The position numbers and the translations under genes were made by a program. Of a stretch of 64,000 bases of DNA, positions 21,523 through 32,136 are shown one piece after another. Origin of the DNA: Mycobacterium lepraemurium. Lineage in GTDB: Bacteria; Actinomycetota; Actinomycetes; Mycobacteriales; Mycobacteriaceae. The stretch spans positions 1,178,001 to 1,242,000 of the forward strand of contig CP021238.1 of NCBI GenBank assembly GCA_002291465.1, read 5' to 3'. The notes under the pieces were generated by a model. It searched no databases. It saw only the letters and a list, made by a program, of their open reading frames with translations, and had not been told where the DNA came from. The first letter of the stretch is position 1, and every line of letters begins with the position of its first letter.

Positions 21523-22455
21523 TTACGGCACCACCGTGGAGCCGATGGTGGGCATGAACTGGCACTGCCGTTCCTTGGTGGTGACTTGTCCGAAGATCGT
21601 CGACATGATGCTGCCCGAGCCGGTGTCGGCGATCGCGCTCAACGTCGTGGGCCCGTCCGGGTTGATGTCCGGACGCGGTTTCAGCGCGACGGTTCCGGAT
21701 TTGCCGGTGGTCAGGTTCACCCAGGTGACGTTCAACGGCAGCTTCTGCTCCTCGGCGGGCCCGGGCGTGCCGACCGCGGTGAACACGTAGGCGGTCTGGC
21801 CGGGGCCCGGGCCGGGGGCGGGGATCTTGGCCGGCCCCGCCACTGAGAGCGCAGTGGCGATCGCGCTGCTGCCGTCGGCCAGGCAGTTGGTGCCGATCGA
21901 GGGATACATGAAGTCCTGCGTGGGTGGCGCGTCGGCGCCGAACCCGGGCGCCGCCGCGGGTGCCGCGACGGGAGCCGGAGCCGACGGCACAGCGGCGGCG
22001 GGTGCCAGGCCGGCCGCGTGCGCCGGGTCGATGCCGGTCGGAAGGTGCGCCTGCAGACCGGGTTCGATGCCGGTGGCCGGCACGTGCTGGACCGGCGCGC
22101 CGTCCGGCGGGGTCACGCCGTTGGGCACCGGCGAGTCGGGCTCGGCGACGAACTGGTTCACCGCCGCGGCCACGTTCTTCGACTCGGTGGGCGCGGTCGG
22201 GTTGTGACTGAAGGCTTGCGCGGCGGCCATCAGCAGCTGGGTGGCTTGCTGCGGGTCGGTGGCCGCTTGCTGGATCAGCGGGCTGAGCTGCGACAGGGCG
22301 GGCAGGCCCGGCAATTGGGGGGCGGCGTTGAGTGGTGGTGCCGGCTGGGGCGCTGCCGCCGGGTCGGCTGCCGCGCCCGGGCACAGCCCGAGCGCGGCAG
22401 CCGATGCCGTGACGACAGCGGCCAAACCTTTGGACAGAATCCAAGTGGTTGCCAC
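21523..22455 (-). CDS. Secreted Ala/Pro-rich protein (Rv1157c-like)
   Basis: 310 residues with an N-terminal signal peptide (hydrophobic stretch LAAVVTASAAALGLCPGAAA, cleavage likely after AAA-D). A low-complexity Ala/Pro half follows, and then a folded C-terminal part with two Cys (GTNCLAD, RQCQFMP). Position and composition match Rv1157c. Function unknown; probably exported to the cell envelope or medium. It forms a minus-strand tandem with the next Pro-rich gene but is separated by about 47 bases. Confidence 0.75.
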   Translation of the reverse strand: MATTWILSKGLAAVVTASAAALGLCPGAAADPAAAPQPAPPLNAAPQLPGLPALSQLSPLIQQAATDPQQATQLLMAAAQAFSHNPTAPTESKNVAAAVNQFVAEPDSPVPNGVTPPDGAPVQHVPATGIEPGLQAHLPTGIDPAHAAGLAPAAAVPSAPAPVAAPAAAPGFGADAPPTQDFMYPSIGTNCLADGSSAIATALSVAGPAKIPAPGPGPGQTAYVFTAVGTPGPAEEQKLPLNVTWVNLTTGKSGTVALKPRPDINPDGPTTLSAIADTGSGSIMSTIFGQVTTKERQCQFMPTIGSTVVP

Positions 22456-22502
22456 GGTGTCCTCCGGTTCTCAGTAGTGGGTTAGCCGATTGACGGTGCT
22501 GC

Positions 22503-23183
22503 TCAAGGCAGGGCAGCGAGTAGCGGCGCCACCGGACCGGCCGGGCTGGCCGCCGGCGCGGGTGCCGCGGGTGCGCCGGGGGCCTGCCCCGATGCCAGCG
22601 CCGGCAGATCCTTGGGCAGCGTCACCTGCGCGGGCACGCTGACCGGCAGGCCGGCCGGCATCGCCGGCATGTTGACCTGCGCCTGCGGCAGCTGCGGGGC
22701 GGGCGGCGTGGCGGGCGCCGCCGGTGCCGACAACCCCGGGATCGCCGGCAGGCCGGGGATCGACGAAGAGGCCGGAGCGGCGGGAGCCGCGGCCGAGGGC
22801 TGCACGCCCGTCAATCCCTGGATCATTCCGGGGATGCCACCGGTCGCCGTCGACGGCGCCGAGGGCGCCGCCGCCTGCGGCAGGCCCGGAATGGAGGGCA
22901 CGGCCGCCGGGGACGACGCGGTCACCGGCGAGCCGTCCACCGGAACACCCGGGAAGCTGATGCCCGGGGTGGCCGGCGGCGCCGGCGGCGTGGCTCCCAG
23001 CGCGGTCGCGAGGTTCTGCAGGATTTGAGGTGCGTTGGCCGCCGAGCTGATCAGCTGCTGCGGGATGTTGGGCACCGGCGGAGTGGGCACGGGGTCGGCG
23101 TGGGCGATTCCGCCCGTCAGTAGCGCTGCGGACGAGCCGACCACGACGGCGGCTGCACGCAAGTAAGTCCAAATGGTTCGCAT
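22503..23183 (-). CDS. Secreted Ala/Pro-rich protein (Rv1158c-like)
   Basis: 226 residues from ATG 23183. Signal peptide MRTIWTYLRAAAVVVGSSAA with cleavage near HADPVP. The rest is dominated by Pro, Ala and short PGLP or IPGL repeats, so it is probably extended and surface-exposed. Matches Rv1158c in place and composition. No enzymatic motif. It diverges from pimE. Function is unknown. Confidence 0.7.
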   Translation of the reverse strand: MRTIWTYLRAAAVVVGSSAALLTGGIAHADPVPTPPVPNIPQQLISSAANAPQILQNLATALGATPPAPPATPGISFPGVPVDGSPVTASSPAAVPSIPGLPQAAAPSAPSTATGGIPGMIQGLTGVQPSAAAPAAPASSSIPGLPAIPGLSAPAAPATPPAPQLPQAQVNMPAMPAGLPVSVPAQVTLPKDLPALASGQAPGAPAAPAPAASPAGPVAPLLAALP

Positions 23184-23448
23184 GACTCTCCCTGGTTGAT
23201 CGATTACAGGTCCCGCCGCCGAAGCTACTTTGATGCAGATGGGACTCAAGTGACACGTGTGGCATTTATTTGATCGTTACCGATACGAGCGACAGCGGTG
23301 ACCGGACGCGCGAAAACCGCTTGAAAACAGGCCATCTGGGCACCGAGGCCACGGCCACGCGCGCCCGATCGCTAAAGTCGGGCGGATATACACCACCTCG
23401 GCCGCCCCGGCGGCACCCAGCACCCGGCGTGCGGCGGACGTCCTCGCT

Positions 23449-24633
23449 GTGGCGGCCCCGCTGCTGCTCGTCGCGAGCGTCGCCGCGCGCCTGGCCTGGA
23501 CGTACCTGGTCCCCAACGGCGCGAACTTCGTCGACCTGCACGTCTACCTCGGCGGAGCGGCCGCGCTCGACCACCCCGGCACGCTGTACAGCTACGTCTA
23601 CGCCGACCAGACGCCGGACTTCCCGCTGCCGTTCACCTATCCGCCGTTCGCGGCCATCGTCTTCTACCCGCTGCACCTGTTGCCGTTCGGCCTGGTGGCC
23701 CTGGGTTGGCAACTGGCGACCATCGCCGTGCTGTCCGGCGCCGTCCGGATCAGCCAGCGCCTGCTGGGCGTGGCGGCCGGCGCCCACGGCCGGCGCGTCG
23801 CGATGGTGTGGACGGCGGTCACCATCTGGATCGAGCCGCTGCGCAGCACCTTCGACTACGGCCAGGTGAACGTGTTGCTGATGACCGCGGTGCTGTGGGC
23901 GGTCTACAGCACGCGATGGTGGCTGTCGGGTCTGCTGGTCGGATTGGCGGCCGGCAGCAAGTTGACTCCCGCGGTCTCCGGTGTGTACCTGGCCGGTGCC
24001 CGGCGGTGGGCCGCCACGGTGTTCTCGGCTGTCATCTTCCTTGCCACCATTGGGATTTCGGTCCTCATCGTTGGCGATCAGACGCGCTACTACTTCACCG
24101 AGCTGCTCGGCGACGCCCACCGGGTCGGGCCCATCGCCACCTCGTTCAATCAGTCCTGGCGCGGCGGCCTCTCCCGAATCCTAGGTCACGACGTGGGATT
24201 CGGTCCGCTGCTGGTGACCGCCGTCGCCGGCACCGCGGCGCTGGCCGTGCTGGCCTGGCGCGCACTGGACCGCTCCGACCGGCTGGGCAGGTTGATCGTG
24301 GTGGAGGTGTTCGGGCTGCTGCTCTCGCCGATCTCCTGGACGCACCACTGGGTGTGGCTGGTGCCGCTGATGATCTGGGCGATCCACGGCCCGGTGCGTG
24401 CCTGGCGCGGCGCGCGCCTCGTGGGGTGGGGTTGGCTGGCGCTGACCGTCATCGGGGTGCCGTGGTTGTTGAGCTTCGCGCAACCGAACATCTGGCAGAT
24501 CGGCCGGCCGTGGTATCTGGCCTGGGCGGGGTTGGTCTACATCGTCGCGGCGGTGGCGACGTTGATCTGGATCGCGGCCGCCGGCCGACACGCCGGTCAC
24601 CAGGTCACCGCGCCGAGCGTCACGCCAGCGTGA
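23449..24633 (+). CDS. pimE: Polyprenyl-phosphomannose-dependent alpha-1,2-mannosyltransferase PimE
   Basis: A GT87-family integral membrane protein of 394 residues with about ten hydrophobic helices. It has [20 protein letters not shown] after the first helix (acidic loop of the family), FTYPPFAA, the [10 protein letters not shown] loop and [11 protein letters not shown]. PimE adds the fifth, alpha-1,2-linked mannose to PIM4 on the periplasmic face, leading to AcPIM6. Position matches Rv1159. The only standard start in frame is the GTG at 23449; homology extends upstream ([13 protein letters not shown]), so a non-standard earlier start is possible. Confidence 0.9.
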   Translation: MAAPLLLVASVAARLAWTYLVPNGANFVDLHVYLGGAAALDHPGTLYSYVYADQTPDFPLPFTYPPFAAIVFYPLHLLPFGLVALGWQLATIAVLSGAVRISQRLLGVAAGAHGRRVAMVWTAVTIWIEPLRSTFDYGQVNVLLMTAVLWAVYSTRWWLSGLLVGLAAGSKLTPAVSGVYLAGARRWAATVFSAVIFLATIGISVLIVGDQTRYYFTELLGDAHRVGPIATSFNQSWRGGLSRILGHDVGFGPLLVTAVAGTAALAVLAWRALDRSDRLGRLIVVEVFGLLLSPISWTHHWVWLVPLMIWAIHGPVRAWRGARLVGWGWLALTVIGVPWLLSFAQPNIWQIGRPWYLAWAGLVYIVAAVATLIWIAAAGRHAGHQVTAPSVTPA

Positions 24634-24665
24634 CCGCCGCCGGCGCAGGCGAGGGCAGGCGAGGG

Positions 24666-24949
24666 CTAGCTGCCGACGATGCCGTTGATGTCGCGCGCCA
24701 TGTCGACGTCGTTTTGGGTGATACCGCCCTCGGAATGCGTGACGAGCGCGAAAGTCACTGTCCGCCAACGAATGTCGATGTCTGGTGGTGATCCTTGCTT
24801 TCCGCGTGCTCGGCTACCCGGCGCACGGCGTCGATGCCGTCCAGGAAGCTGGGAAACTTGATCGACCGCCGCAGCGCGCCGTCGGCGCGCTCCCATCCGT
24901 CCAGATCGGGCAGTGCGACGTCGATTTGCTCATCCGTTAACACAGCCAT
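24666..24949 (-). pseudogene. Pterin-4-alpha-carbinolamine dehydratase, frameshifted
   Basis: N-terminus [20 protein letters not shown] and the family centre [10 protein letters not shown] fall in one frame. The remainder, [20 protein letters not shown] to GIVGS, lies in another. One missing C near 24785 destroys the conserved HHP active-site motif join. Restored length is about 94 residues, as usual for PCD/DCoH. Corresponds to Rv1159A. It would recycle tetrahydropterin or play a minor metabolic role. Confidence 0.8.
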
Positions 24950-25011
24950 AGCTCTGTCCTCAAGGCGCTTTGGCGGTAGGGGTGCCGGGTCCACCGCCCA
25001 CCACGCCCAGC

Positions 25012-25848
25012 TTAGTTTCCCGTCACCAGATGTACAGGACACGTCGCGAACGAGCGGTGAAACCCCAGCGGCCGGTCGGCTACGAGGCGACCGCGGGACC
25101 TGGCGCTTGATTCTTCGGGTCCAAGGGCGGCTTCCGAAGGGCTCGTTCGTTCCTGATAGGCGGATTCCAGGCTGGCCGGAAGCCCCTGGCCCTGGAGGTC
25201 GCGGGCCACGTCCATCAGTTCCTCCAAGATCATGATGCGTTGCTGATTCGCTTCCTCGACCGTGCGCCGTGCCCGCTCATCGAGATCATCAGCCTTCTGC
25301 TTCGCCTCGGCGAGGAGCCGCGCACACTCACGCTCAGCTTCCTGGCGCGCCTCGTCGATCGACGCTTGGGCCTCCGCGCGCATCATCGCGAGTTCGGCCT
25401 CGAGTTCCTGCTTGGCTTCCTCGCGCTCCGTTTCCTACGCCTCTTGCTGTGCGGCCATGTCCGCCAACAGCTCTTGGTGCTCTCGATGCGATGCTTCGAC
25501 CTGCGCCGCGGCCGCCGCGATCATCGACTCCGCCTCGGCTTGCGCCTCGGCCTGCATCCGGGAAATCTCCTCGAGCGTGCGGCGCAGCATCTTCGTCATC
25601 CGATGCTGGATCGCGTACGGTGTCGGCGAGGTGTCCGAGAGGTGGGCGACCTCGTCCTTGAGGCAGGCGACTTCGATCCGCAGCGCGGCCAATTGGTCGC
25701 CGGATTCGTTTCGCTGCGCCCTGAGGTTCTGAACTTCGTCGATCAGAAGCTTCTGCTTGGCCAGCAACGCCTCGACGTACGCATCGACCGCGGCGGGGGC
25801 ATAGCCCCGGAACACGCGCGAGAACGCCGTTGCGGGTTCGGTGATCAT
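25012..25848 (-). pseudogene. DivIVA-domain coiled-coil protein with in-frame stop
   Basis: Starts MITEPATAFSRVFRGYAPAA with a DivIVA-like N-terminal membrane-curvature motif (RGY.PAAVDAYVEALL). It continues as a long Glu/Ala/Gln-rich coiled coil typical of Wag31/SepIVA relatives. A TAG at 25435-25437 interrupts after QQEA. The coiled coil continues in the same frame (ETEREEAKQELEAELAMMR) to 25012. The stop is one C-to-T step from CAG. If readthrough fails, only 137 residues are made. A role in polar growth or septation is a family-level guess. Confidence 0.65.
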
Positions 25849-26016
25849 GTGCCAACCCCCATTCTGCAAAGGTGCCTGGCAGAGGCCACACCGGCCACCG
25901 TCAAGTATTCCACGGTCTCCGCGAAACCGTAAGAGAGTTGTTGTGCGGCAAGGGAATTGGGTGTGCTGCGCGGGTAAGACGGCGGCGTGCGCGCCGACGG
26001 TATACCGTCACTGGCC

Positions 26017-26409
26017 ATGCCGACCCAGATCGTGGTCGCCGGGGCCCTCATCCGCGGCTCGCGCCTGTTGGTGGCCCAGCGCGCCCGCCCACCGGAGCTG
26101 GCCGGGCGCTGGGAACTGCCCGGCGGCAAGGTCGCGCCCGGCGAGACCGAGCGCGACGCGCTGGCCCGCGAGTTGGCCGAGGAGCTGGGTCTGCGGGTCG
26201 GCGACATCGCGGTGGGCGACCGGCTCGGCGGGGACATCGCGGTCGACGGCGGGATGACGCTGCGCGCCTACCGGGTGCGGTTGCTCCGCGGCCGACCGGA
26301 CGCGCGTGACCATCGGGCCCTGCGCTGGATCACCGCGGCGCAGCTGCACGACCTCGACTGGGTGCCGGCCGATCGCGGCTGGCTGGGCGACCTGGCGCGG
26401 GTCCTTTAA
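26017..26409 (+). CDS. mutT2: Nudix hydrolase MutT2
   Basis: 130 residues with the Nudix box GGKVAPGETERDALARELAE-EL at residues about 35-56. It starts MPTQIVVAGALIRGSRLLVA. The family member in M. tuberculosis (Rv1160) hydrolyses dCTP, 5-methyl-dCTP and 8-oxo-dGTP and sanitises nucleotide pools. The frame is intact. Start ATG at 26017 fits the family N-terminus; an upstream in-frame extension is not needed. Confidence 0.9.
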   Translation: MPTQIVVAGALIRGSRLLVAQRARPPELAGRWELPGGKVAPGETERDALARELAEELGLRVGDIAVGDRLGGDIAVDGGMTLRAYRVRLLRGRPDARDHRALRWITAAQLHDLDWVPADRGWLGDLARVL

Positions 26410-26825
26410 CCAAGTCCACAGACTTCCGGCAGCTGACGCACAGCCGTGTTGCAGGTCGTCGCAGTGAACTGAATAGAACAATATGACTTGTAATAACGAC
26501 GCCACACGAATCTGCCCTGGATGTGCGTGCCGATAGCGAGCCGAGTGCTTGTTCCGACCGTGCCGTCCCGGCTTCGGTACCGGACCGGCAGGTTTCCCGC
26601 TGCCCGCATACCGGCGGGGCTCACTTGGTGTTTTGCCAGCCGGTCGCGCGCCCTCGCCGCGGCGGGCGGCCTATGCTGGGCCCGTATTGCCCCCAGCCCG
26701 CGGGCCTGAAATGCCGGCGAACGAGCCGATCCGGGCTGGTGTGGACGGGTGGGTCCACCCCGCCGGTCACAACTCGGAGCGCGCCCAGCTCGCGGCGTGA
26801 CGCTATCGACCAGGAGGAGTACTTC
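26410..26825 (+). promoter_or_regulatory. narG upstream region
   Basis: 416 bases without a supported gene. A TATGCT hexamer (TANNNT) at 26672-26677 could be a -10 element with a start point near 26684, giving a 140-base leader. A good Shine-Dalgarno sequence (aggagg, about 26811-26816) sits ten bases before the TTG start. No Fnr-like or NarL-like site is obvious by eye. Confidence 0.35.
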
Positions 26826-29800
26826 TTGACTGCCACACCCCACATCGGTGGAGTGCTCGAGGAGCTGCTGGAGCGCAGCGGGCGGTTCTTCACGCCGGGC
26901 GAGTTCTCCTCCGACCTGCGCACGGTGACCCGGCAGGGCGGCCGCGAGGCCGACGTGTTCTACCGCGACCGGTGGAGCCACGACAAGGTGGTTCGCTCCA
27001 CGCACGGGGTGAACTGCACCGGCTCGTGCTCGTGGAAGATCTACGTCAAGGACGGCATCATCACCTGGGAGACCCAGCAGACCGACTACCCGTCGGTGGG
27101 TCCGGACCGCCCCGAGTACGAGCCGCGCGGCTGCCCCCGCGGCGCGTCGTTTTCCTGGTACAGCTACTCGCCCACCCGGGTGCGCTACCCGTACGCCCGC
27201 GGCGTCCTGGTCGAGATGTACCGGGAAGCCAAGGCACGCCTCGGCGATCCGGTGCTGGCCTGGGCCGACATCCAGGCCGACCCCGAGCGCCGCCGCCGCT
27301 ACCAGCGGGCCCGCGGCAAGGGTGGACTGGTCCGGATCACCTGGGCCGAGGCCACCGAGCTGATCGCCGCCGCCCACGTGCACACCATCAAGACCTACGG
27401 CCCCGACCGGGTGGCCGGATTCTCGCCGGTCCCGGCGATGTCGATGGTGTCCTACACCGCCGGTTCCCGGTTCTTCGAGCTGATCGGCGCCCCGATGACT
27501 TCGTTCTACGACTGGTACGCCGACCTCCCGGTGGCCTCGCCCCAGGTGTTCGGCGACCAGACCGACGTCCCCGAATCCGGGGACTGGTGGGACGCAGCGT
27601 ATTTGATGATGTGGGGCTCCAACGTCCCGATCACCCGCACCCCCGACGCGCACTGGATGGCTGAGGCGCGCTACCGCGGCACCAAGGTGGTCACCGTCAG
27701 CCCGGACTACGCCGACAACACCAAGTTCGCCGACGAGTGGATGCCCTGCGCCGCCGGGACCGACGGGGCGCTGGCGATGGCGATGGGCCACGTCATCCTC
27801 TCGGAATGCTATGTGCAAAAACAGGTTCCGTTCTTCACCGACTATGCCCGCCGCTACACCGACCTGCCGTTCTTGATCAAGCTCGAAGCGCGCGGCGACA
27901 TGCCGGTGCCCGGCAAGAACCTCACCGTGGCCGACCTCGGCGAGGCGGTCGAGAATGCGGCACTCAAGCCCGCACTGCTCGACGAGACCACCAACTCGGT
28001 TGCGGTGCCGCACGGTTCGCTGGGCTTCCGGTACGGCGAGTCGGGCGTGGGGAAGTGGAACCTGGACCTGGGCGACCTGGTGCCGGCGCTCAGTGTGCGG
28101 GCCGCCCCGACCGAGGACGGGGAGACGGCGCTGGTGCACCTGCCCAGCTTCGACACCGTCGACGGCGAGGGGACGACCGTGGCGCGCGGCGTCCCGGTGC
28201 GCCGCGTCGGTAAACACCTGGTGTGCACGGTCTTCGACCTGATGCTCGCCCAATACGGGGTGGCGCGGCCGGGGCTGCCCGGCGAATGGCCCACCGGCTA
28301 CGACGACGCGACCCAGCAGAACACCCCGGCCTGGCAGGAGGCGATCACCGGCGTGTCGGCCGCTCAGGCCATCCGGGTGGCGCGGGAATTCGCGCGCAGC
28401 GCAGAGGAATCCGGCGGCCGCTCCATGATCATCATGGGAGGCGGCATCTGTCACTGGTTCCACAGCGATGCGATCTACCGCGCGGTGCTGGCGCTGTTGA
28501 TGCTGACCGGGTCGATGGGCCGCAACGGCGGCGGCTGGGCGCACTACGTCGGCCAGGAAAAGGTGCGCCCGCTCACCGGATTTCAGACCATGGCGATGGC
28601 GACGGACTGGGTGCGCCCGCCGCGCCAGGTGCCCGGCGCCTCGTACTGGTACGCCCACACCGACCAATGGCGGTACGACGGCTACGGGGCGGACAAGCTG
28701 GCCAGCCCGGTGGGCCGGGGCCGGTTCGTCGGCAGGCACACCATGGACCTGCTGGCCTCCGCGGTGGCGATGGGGTGGAGCCCGTACTACCCGCAGTTCG
28801 ACCGGTCCAGCCTGGACGTCGCCGACGAGGCGCGCGCTGCTGGCCGCGATGTTGCCGAGTACGTCGCCGAGCAGCTCGGCCGCCGCAACCTCAAACTCGC
28901 GGTGACCGATCCGGACAACCCCGTCAACTGGCCGCGGGTGCTGACCGTGTGGCGCGCCAACCTGATCGGTTCGTCGGGCAAGGGGGGCGAATACTTCCTG
29001 CGGCATCTGTTGGGCACCGACTCCAACGCGTCGGCGCTGCCGCCCGAGAACGGGGTGCGGCCCGTCGACGTGACCTGCGAGGGAGACATCCCCGAGGGCA
29101 AGCTCGACCTGATGATGTCGATCGACTTCCGGATGACCTCGACGACGCTGGTGTCCGACGTGGTGCTGCCGGCGGCGACCTGGTACGAGAAGGCCGACAT
29201 CTCCAGCACCGACATGCACCCGTATGTGCACGCGTTCAACGCGGCGACCGACCCGCCCTGGGAAACCCGTTCGGACTTCGACGCTTTCGGCGCCATCGCC
29301 CGCGCGTTCAGCACCATGGCCAAGGAGCACCTGGGCACCCGCACCGACGTGGTGCTCACCGCGCTGCAACATGACACACCCGACGCGATGGTCTATCCCG
29401 ATGGCGCCGAACACGATTGGCTGCGCAGCGGGGCGACGCCGGTGCTCGGACGCACCATGGGCAAGCTCACCGTGGTGGAGCGCGACTATGCCGCCGTCTA
29501 CGACAAGTGGCGCACGCTCGGCCCGCTGGTTGACAAGTTCGGGTTGACCACGAAGGGCGTCACCGTGCATCCGTTCCGAGAGGTCGAGGAATTGGCCGCC
29601 CGGTTCGGGGTGCTGAGATCCGGTGTGGCAGCGGGCCGCCCGGCCATCACGACCGCGGCACGGATGGCCGACGTGCTGCTGCTGCTGTCGGGCACCACCA
29701 ACGGCCGGCTGGCGGTCGAGGGTTTCCACGAACTCGAGAAACGCACCGGGCAGCGGCTGGTGCATCTGGCCGAGGGCAGCGAGGACAAGCGCATCAGCTA

Positions 29801-30518
29801 CGCCGACACCCAGGCGCGGCCGGTTCCGGTGGTCACCAGCCCGGAATGGTCGGGCAGCGAGATGGGTGGCCGCCGGTATGCGCCGTTCACCATCAACATC
29901 GAGAACCTCAAGCCGTTCCACACGCTGACCGGACGGATGCACTTCTACCTGGCGCACGACTGGGTCGAGGAACTCGGCGAGCATCTGCCGGTGTTCCGGC
30001 CGCCGCTGGACATGGCGCGGTTGTTCGGCCAGCCGCGGCTGGGCGCATGCGAGGACGGAATCGGGCTCACCGTGCGGTATCTGACACCGCACTCGAAGTG
30101 GTCGTTCCACTCCACCTACCAGGACAACCTGTACATGCTGTCGCTGTCCCGCGGCGGCCCGACCATGTGGATGAGCCCGGGAGACGCAGCGAAAATCCAA
30201 GCGCGCGACAATGATTGGGTCGAGGCGGTCAACGCCAACGGCATCTACGTGTGCCGGGCCATCGTCAGCCACCGGATGCCCGACGGCGTGGTGTACGTCT
30301 ATCACGTCCAGGAGCGCACCGTGGACACCCCGCGCACCGAAACCAACGACAAGCGCGGCGGCAACCACAACGCGCTGACCCGGGTGCGGATCAAGCCCAG
30401 CCACCTGGCCGGCGGGTACGCCCAGCACGCGTTCGCGTTCAACTACCTGGGGCCGACCGGCAACCAGCGCGACGAGGTGACGATCGTCCGTCGTCGCAGC
30501 CAAGAGGTGGTGTACTGA
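26826..30518 (+). CDS. narG: Respiratory nitrate reductase alpha subunit NarG
   Basis: 1230 residues, full length. The N-terminus (LTATPHIGGVLEELLERSGR) matches M. tuberculosis NarG (Rv1161). The FS0 iron-sulfur ligand region reads HGVNCTGSCSWKIYV with a later CPRG Cys. The molybdenum Asp lies in QTDVPESGDWW. The subunit binds bis-MGD and reduces nitrate to nitrite at the inner membrane face. The start is TTG at 26826, chosen because of the aggaggag ribosome site and the family N-terminus. It begins a tight operon with narHJI. The frame is clean over 3.7 kb despite heavily damaged surroundings. Confidence 0.97.
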   Translation: MTATPHIGGVLEELLERSGRFFTPGEFSSDLRTVTRQGGREADVFYRDRWSHDKVVRSTHGVNCTGSCSWKIYVKDGIITWETQQTDYPSVGPDRPEYEPRGCPRGASFSWYSYSPTRVRYPYARGVLVEMYREAKARLGDPVLAWADIQADPERRRRYQRARGKGGLVRITWAEATELIAAAHVHTIKTYGPDRVAGFSPVPAMSMVSYTAGSRFFELIGAPMTSFYDWYADLPVASPQVFGDQTDVPESGDWWDAAYLMMWGSNVPITRTPDAHWMAEARYRGTKVVTVSPDYADNTKFADEWMPCAAGTDGALAMAMGHVILSECYVQKQVPFFTDYARRYTDLPFLIKLEARGDMPVPGKNLTVADLGEAVENAALKPALLDETTNSVAVPHGSLGFRYGESGVGKWNLDLGDLVPALSVRAAPTEDGETALVHLPSFDTVDGEGTTVARGVPVRRVGKHLVCTVFDLMLAQYGVARPGLPGEWPTGYDDATQQNTPAWQEAITGVSAAQAIRVAREFARSAEESGGRSMIIMGGGICHWFHSDAIYRAVLALLMLTGSMGRNGGGWAHYVGQEKVRPLTGFQTMAMATDWVRPPRQVPGASYWYAHTDQWRYDGYGADKLASPVGRGRFVGRHTMDLLASAVAMGWSPYYPQFDRSSLDVADEARAAGRDVAEYVAEQLGRRNLKLAVTDPDNPVNWPRVLTVWRANLIGSSGKGGEYFLRHLLGTDSNASALPPENGVRPVDVTCEGDIPEGKLDLMMSIDFRMTSTTLVSDVVLPAATWYEKADISSTDMHPYVHAFNAATDPPWETRSDFDAFGAIARAFSTMAKEHLGTRTDVVLTALQHDTPDAMVYPDGAEHDWLRSGATPVLGRTMGKLTVVERDYAAVYDKWRTLGPLVDKFGLTTKGVTVHPFREVEELAARFGVLRSGVAAGRPAITTAARMADVLLLLSGTTNGRLAVEGFHELEKRTGQRLVHLAEGSEDKRISYADTQARPVPVVTSPEWSGSEMGGRRYAPFTINIENLKPFHTLTGRMHFYLAHDWVEELGEHLPVFRPPLDMARLFGQPRLGACEDGIGLTVRYLTPHSKWSFHSTYQDNLYMLSLSRGGPTMWMSPGDAAKIQARDNDWVEAVNANGIYVCRAIVSHRMPDGVVYVYHVQERTVDTPRTETNDKRGGNHNALTRVRIKPSHLAGGYAQHAFAFNYLGPTGNQRDEVTIVRRRSQEVVY

Positions 30519-30519
30519 C

Positions 30520-32136
30520 ATGAAGGTCATGGCGCAGCTGGCGATGGTGATGAACCTCGACAAGTGCATCGGCTGCCACACCTGCTCGGTGACCTGCAAG
30601 CAGGCCTGGACCAACCGGTTGGGCACCGAATACGTGTGGTTCAACAACGTCGAAACCCGTCCGGGACAAGGCTATCCGCGCACCTACGAGTACCAGGAGC
30701 GGTGGCGTGGCGGCTGGATCCGCGACAAGAAAGGCCGGCTGCGATTGCGTGACGGCGGCTGTTTCCAAAAGCTGCTGCGCATCTTCGCCAATCCCAGGCT
30801 GCCGGTTATCAGCGACTACTACGAGCCGTGGACCTACGACTACGAGAACCTGACCACCGCACCCGCCGGTGACACCTTCCCGACGGCCGCGCCGAAAAGC
30901 CTGATCAGCGGCGAGCCGATGAAGGTGTCCTGGGGACCGAACTGGGACGACAACCTGGCCGGGTCCCCGGAGATCCTGGCCGAGGACCCGATCCTGAAGA
31001 AGGTCAGCGAAGAGGTGAAACTCTCGCTCGAGCAGACCTTCATGTTCTACCTGCCCCGGATCTGCGAGCACTGCCTCAACCCGTCCTGTGTGGCCTCGTG
31101 CCCGTCGGGCGCGATGTACAAGCGCAGCGAGGACGGCATCGTGCTGGTCGATCAGGACCGCTGCCGCGGCTGGCGGATGTGTGTCTCCGGATGTCCTTAC
31201 AAGAAGGTGTATTTCAACCACAAGACGGGCAAGGCCGAGAAGTGCACGCTGTGCTATCCGCGGATGGAGGTGGGGCTGCCCACCATCTGCGCGGAGACCT
31301 GCGTGGGCCGGCTGCGCTATCTGGGTGTGGTGCTCTACGACATGGACCGGGTACTCGAGGCGGCGTCGGTGGAAAACGACACCGACCTCTACCGGGCTCA
31401 GTGCGATATCCTGTTGGACCCCAACGACACCGACGTCATCGCCGGCGCGCGGGCGCAGGGCATTCCCGACGAGTGGATCGAGGCCGCGCAGCGTTCCCCG
31501 GTGTACGCGCTGATCCACACCTATCGGGTGGCGCTGCCGCTGCACCCGGAATACCGGACCATGCCGATGGTGTGGTACATCCCCCCGCTGTCGCCGGTGG
31601 TCGACGCGGTCAGCCGCGACGGCCACGACGGCGAGGACCTGGGCAACCTGTTCGGCGCGCTGGACGCGCTGCGCATCCCGATGCAATACCTGGCCGAGCT
31701 GTTCACCGCCGGTGACACCGCGGTGGTCGAGGGCGTGTTGCGGCGGCTGGCGGCGATGCGCTCCTACATGCGCGACATCAACCTCGGCCGCGAAACCCAG
31801 CCGCACATCCCGCATTCGGTGGGCATGACCGAGGAACAGATCTACGAGATGTACCGGTTGCTGGCCATCGCGAAATACGAAGAGCGCTATGTCATCCCGA
31901 CGGCGTTCGCGCCGCAGGCCCGCGACCTCGAGCAGATGGGCTGCTCGTTGACCGGCGACGGCGGGCCGGGCATGTACGAGTCGGAGCCGGTGGCCGTGGA
32001 GACCTTCCACGCCCTCAAGCAGCGCGGCGGCCCCACCGAGGCAGAGCCCGGCAGAACCCGGCCGCGGGTGAACCAGCTGAACTGGGACGGCGGCCAGGTG
32101 CCCACCGGCATGTTCCCCGAGGCGCAGCGGCGATGA
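30520..32136 (+). CDS. narH: Respiratory nitrate reductase beta subunit NarH
   Basis: 538 residues with four Fe-S binding groups. They are CIGCHTCSVTCKQAW near the N-terminus, CEHCLNPSCVASCPSG, CRGWRMCVSGCP (Trp in place of a Cys, the 3Fe-4S cluster) and CTLCYPR. The protein passes electrons from NarI to NarG. The start ATG lies one base after the narG stop, and the end overlaps narJ (ATGA). Intact. Confidence 0.97.
   Translation: MKVMAQLAMVMNLDKCIGCHTCSVTCKQAWTNRLGTEYVWFNNVETRPGQGYPRTYEYQERWRGGWIRDKKGRLRLRDGGCFQKLLRIFANPRLPVISDYYEPWTYDYENLTTAPAGDTFPTAAPKSLISGEPMKVSWGPNWDDNLAGSPEILAEDPILKKVSEEVKLSLEQTFMFYLPRICEHCLNPSCVASCPSGAMYKRSEDGIVLVDQDRCRGWRMCVSGCPYKKVYFNHKTGKAEKCTLCYPRMEVGLPTICAETCVGRLRYLGVVLYDMDRVLEAASVENDTDLYRAQCDILLDPNDTDVIAGARAQGIPDEWIEAAQRSPVYALIHTYRVALPLHPEYRTMPMVWYIPPLSPVVDAVSRDGHDGEDLGNLFGALDALRIPMQYLAELFTAGDTAVVEGVLRRLAAMRSYMRDINLGRETQPHIPHSVGMTEEQIYEMYRLLAIAKYEERYVIPTAFAPQARDLEQMGCSLTGDGGPGMYESEPVAVETFHALKQRGGPTEAEPGRTRPRVNQLNWDGGQVPTGMFPEAQRR

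Noticed and set aside
26406..30647. A 1413-codon open frame on the minus strand opposite narG
   Set aside because: It is a GC-bias shadow of narG: no protein family is recognisable, and the plus strand carries all cofactor motifs.
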